Below, piece after piece: positions 61,282 to 64,000 of a DNA stretch of 64,000 nt. Source of the DNA: Alisma plantago-aquatica (Eukaryota > Streptophyta > Magnoliopsida > Alismatales > Alismataceae); the NCBI GenBank assembly GCA_963693085.1, contig OY856414.1, positions 261,110,001-261,174,000 on the forward strand. Reading direction: 5' to 3'. The position numbers and the translations under genes were made by a program. The notes under the pieces are model-generated. The model ran no database searches and was not told the DNA's origin. It saw nothing but the letters and a program-made list of their open reading frames with translations. Within the stretch, counting starts at the first letter, position 1. Each line of letters starts with the position of its first letter.

Positions 61282-62600
61282 CACTCATCATTCCCAAGAG
61301 ATTCTTTGACATCCTTTTGCTAAAGTTGTGAGATGAAGGCATTGTTGGCTTGTTCTTTGTTGTAGCCAGCCCACGTCTTCACTCTTTCAAAAGGGTCACA
61401 TATGATTAGCTCTTTAGGATGATTCTTTGGAAAGCGTGGAGTTGGATCCTTCTATTCTTCATCTATCTCTTCTTCTTGAGTGGCCACCTCTTTTCCCTTT
61501 TGGGTGATGTTGAGTTCTTTCAGGATAGGAATTACTACTTCGGCAACATTATAATTAGCAATATCCTTGGAAACAGAGGGGTTGGTCTCAATAAATTTGA
61601 TATTAATAGATTCTTCTACTTTAGATAGATCAATATTATACACTCTATTAGCCTTGTTCACAGTGCTATAGCCAAGAAAGAAAGTCTTGTATGATTTCAG
61701 ATCAAACTTTTCAAGAGAATATTTCATGTTCAAAACAAAACAAGGACACCCAAAATGTGAAAATACTCAACAGAAGGCTTCCTACCACGCCATAGCTCAT
61801 GGGGGGTTTTCTTGAAAGAAGGATGTGTGAAAACCTGGTTCTGCACAAAACATGAAGTACTAATGGCTTCGGCCCAAAACTTCTTTGGAGTGTCATACTC
61901 TAAAAGCATGGTCCTAGCCATTTCTAGTAGTGGCCTATTCTTCCTCTCAACAACCCCATTTTGTTGAGGTGTTCGAGGTGAAGAAAAGTTATGTGCATAT
62001 CTAAAATCTTCTAAAATATTGTTCAAAAAGATCATTTTCAAATTCTCCCCCATGATCACTACGGATGGAAACAATCCAACAAGAAGCTTCATTTTCAACT
62101 AGTTTGCAAAATCTAGAGAAAACATCAAGTGTATCACTCTTAGAAATGAGAAAGAAAGTCCAAGTATATTGATAAATATCATCAACAATAACAAGACAAT
62201 GCTTGGAACCACGAAGAGATTTAGTTCTCATAGGTCCAAATAGATAAATGTGGAGAAGTTCAAGAGCTCTTTTGGTACTAAGGACTCCTTTGGATTTGAA
62301 GGAGGTATTGGTTTCCTTTCCTTGGGTGCAAGGTTGGCTTTCCTCATCCTTTTCAAAATCCAATTTGGGAATTCCTTTGACCAAGTCCTTTTTGCTCAAC
62401 TTCTTCAATTGATGCATATTTACATGACCTAGCCGACTATGCCAAAGAGAAATATCATTTGAATTGCCTACAAGGCATCTACCAACTATAGGCTTAATAG
62501 AGTCAAGAACAATTACATACAGATTACCATTCCTAGTTCCCTTATATATAACATGGTAAGTGAGGGAATCTAGGAGCAAGCATTCAAAAGAAGTTAATAG
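61282..62600 (-). pseudogene. Element C integrase
   Basis: The zinc-binding part has LWHSRLGHVNMHQL with both His, but the CxxC pair reads SQPC, losing one Cys. In the core, ELLHIYLFGPM replaces the usual LHIDLFGP, so the first catalytic Asp is Tyr. SDHGGEFEN and PQQNGVVERKNR keep the second D and the E. Frames 62001-62687, 61730-62098 and 61452-61733 are joined by shifts near 62040 and 61732. YKTFFLGYSTVNKANRVYNI in the last is the conserved copia linker toward RT. Confidence 0.9.
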
Positions 62601-62860
62601 CACAAGGTAACCATTATCACATAATTGACTAACACTTACTAAATTGTGATGTAGGCCATCCACAAAGAGAGCATTCTTGATACACAACGATGCACATATA
62701 TCACCCTCACCTTTTACCTTACCTTTCTTATTGTCCCCGAAAGTGACCGAGCCTCCTTTCTACTTTGTGAAATTGTTGAAATGTCTTATATCACATGTCA
62801 TGTGCTTTGTGCAGCCACTATCAACAATCCATTTTCCTTTTTCCTACAAGAAAGGAGAGT
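62600..62860 (-). pseudogene. Element C aspartic protease
   Basis: The frame reads KGKWIVDSGCTKHMT (catalytic D-S-G) and GGSVTFGDNKKGKVKGEG, then ALFVDGLHHNLVSVSQL. One TAG at 62760-62762 interrupts it. Downstream it runs in frame into the integrase piece that starts at 62687. Confidence 0.85.
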
Positions 62861-62861
62861 G

Positions 62862-64000
62862 TCAGATCCCCACTCAAACTTTGGGATTTAGTATTAGCTT
62901 GGGGACCCATCTCATCTTTGGGTTGGTCCCCTTAGGCTTGTAAGGATAATAAGTAGAATAATGATCGTCACTTTTGCAATGAGAGCAAATCATAGGGTTC
63001 TTAGAGCCAGAAGATTCTTCAATGAAAAGAGGAGTTTCCTTACTCTTTTTCTTACCTTTGACCTTACTCTTTCCCTTAGGAGATTCCCCTACAAATCCCA
63101 AACCACTACTACCACTTTGTTTGGTAGAATGGTCAAGGACTTAATTTAGGGAGTTTTTTCCTTTGAGGAATTTCTGTAGAGAGGCCCTAAGTCTATGATT
63201 GTCATCAATAAGAGATTTAACAATAGAGGACAGACTAGCAAGATCATCTCTAGCATGAACAAGGTTGGCCTCTAAATAGAGGGCTTTATTCAAATAAGAA
63301 TTCTTTTCAAGAGTAATACAAGCAACATCATTACTAGGAAAAATAGGTCTAGAAGATAAATCATTAACTTGACCAAGTAACTAGCTTTTTCAGATTTAAG
63401 TAATTGAATTTCTTTGAGATAAACATACCTCTCATCTCTACGAGCATCACTAATAAGCTTGAGTTCAACATTTTCAATTTTAAGTAACTCAATCTCATTA
63501 AGGCACCTTTGGTTGTCTTCCTTAAGAGATGCAATATACTTAAGATAGACACTATTCTCTACTTCAACTCCATTGTATTGGAGCTCAAGATCAAGATATT
63601 GGCCTTGCAAGGAATCAATTCTCTCAAGATGAATTTTCTCATTTTGCTCAAGAATATCAAGTTTATCATACAAGTCATCAATGATTTTACCCAACCTCTT
63701 GTTTTTAGATTTACATTTAGAATAAGAAGAATAGGTAGTAACAAGCATGTCAATAAGAGTTTATTTAGCTAACTCATGAAACCTTACCTCACTTACCTCA
63801 CTTACCTCACCAATATCTTCACTTGTGGAGTCCATGAATGCAAGGTGGCCCTCTCCATCTTCATCTGAGCTTGAGACACTAGAGGATGATCCTACCCAAG
63901 CTGCATGAGCTGTCTCTTTGTGTCTCCTCCCCTTCTTGTCCTTCCTCTTGTATATACTATCTTTTTTGTACTCTTGTCCTTCTTGGAGCTGATCTTATGG
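62862..64000 (-). pseudogene. Element C Gag, C-terminal part with coiled coil and zinc knuckle
   Basis: It runs off the right edge, so the N-terminus is outside. From the edge: a basic segment (YKRKDKKGRRHKE), an acidic one (SSSSVSSSDEDGEG), a triple EVS repeat, then a long predicted coiled coil (63290-63748; LEQNEKIHLERIDSLQGQYL and similar Leu/Glu/Lys-rich heptads). After a frameshift near 63380 and a TAA at 63141-63143 comes the zinc knuckle near 62960 (CSHCKSDDHYSTYY), whose final Cys is Tyr. A WVPK motif follows. The coiled-coil extension is a Sirevirus Gag feature. Confidence 0.85.
63784..63810. repeat. 9-bp tandem repeat (3 copies) in Gag
   Basis: cttacctca three times in a row, in frame, coding a repeated E-V-S on the minus strand. 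Confidence 0.9.

Larger units (their letters stand above)
55380..64000 (-). mobile_element. Element C: Sirevirus-like Ty1/copia (5' end outside window)
   Basis: Minus orientation. Visible from 3' to 5': 3' LTR (55380-56845), several polypurine tracts, env-like ORF (57536-59179), RNase H, RT, integrase, protease, zinc knuckle and coiled-coil Gag running off the right edge. The order GAG-PR-IN-RT-RH is Ty1/copia. An extended coiled-coil Gag, the env-like ORF after pol and the multiple purine tracts are Sirevirus traits. Pol is broken by about four frameshifts and several stops. It is inserted in gypsy-2. The target duplication on this side should be CTTGA (55375-55379). Confidence 0.9.

Overview
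The window reads as intergenic heterochromatin of a flowering-plant nuclear genome. It is A+T-rich, has no intact host gene, rRNA, tRNA or bacterial-style operon, and is dominated by decayed LTR retrotransposons with plant-type tRNA-iMet primer sites, Ty1/copia and Ty3/gypsy domains, a Sirevirus-type env-like ORF and plant mobile domain (PMD) relics. The species cannot be told from the sequence. Almost all coding remnants are on the minus strand and carry stops and frameshifts, so they are annotated as pseudogenes.

Layout: 1-3.3 kb holds an internal piece and an LTR of one unclassified LTR family (a second copy lies at 33.2-36.7 kb, with the internal piece in the opposite orientation). 3.85-5.5 kb is a GC-rich, palindrome-rich LTR-like relic. 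5.5-9.9 kb is unassigned. 9.9-10.1 kb is a 31-bp minisatellite. 10.7-11.9 kb is a plus-strand relic of a retroelement-associated PMD/DUF7745-like gene. 12.9-18.2 kb is a Ty3/gypsy polyprotein relic (gypsy-1, Tat-like, with an extra RNase H). 19,294-28,354 is a structurally complete Ty1/copia element (element A) with 2.25-kb LTRs and a perfect 5-bp target duplication. 28.4-29.7 kb is another LTR-like promoter. 30-32.6 kb has tandem repeats, microsatellites and a hAT-like MITE. 37.2-39.7 kb is a PMD pseudogene.

The right third is a nest. A second gypsy element (gypsy-2) is split by copia element B (43,601-53,281, same family as A, older by LTR divergence) between its RNase H and integrase regions. 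It is split again in its reverse transcriptase region by element C (55,380 to beyond the window), a Sirevirus-like copia element with coiled-coil Gag, Pol, an env-like ORF, several polypurine tracts and a 1.47-kb 3' LTR.

The most interesting signal is in the LTR promoters rather than the proteins. In A, B and C, and less regularly in the LTR-like relics at 5 kb and 29 kb, the region upstream of the minus-strand TATA box carries an array of short palindromes or inverted half-sites, spaced about 20-22 bp (two helical turns) in A-C. The core differs by element: near GAACCGATCGGTTC in A, CCAAATGGCCATTTGG in B, GGTCGAGTT/AACTCGACC in C. A and B have further copies in the leader between primer site and gag.
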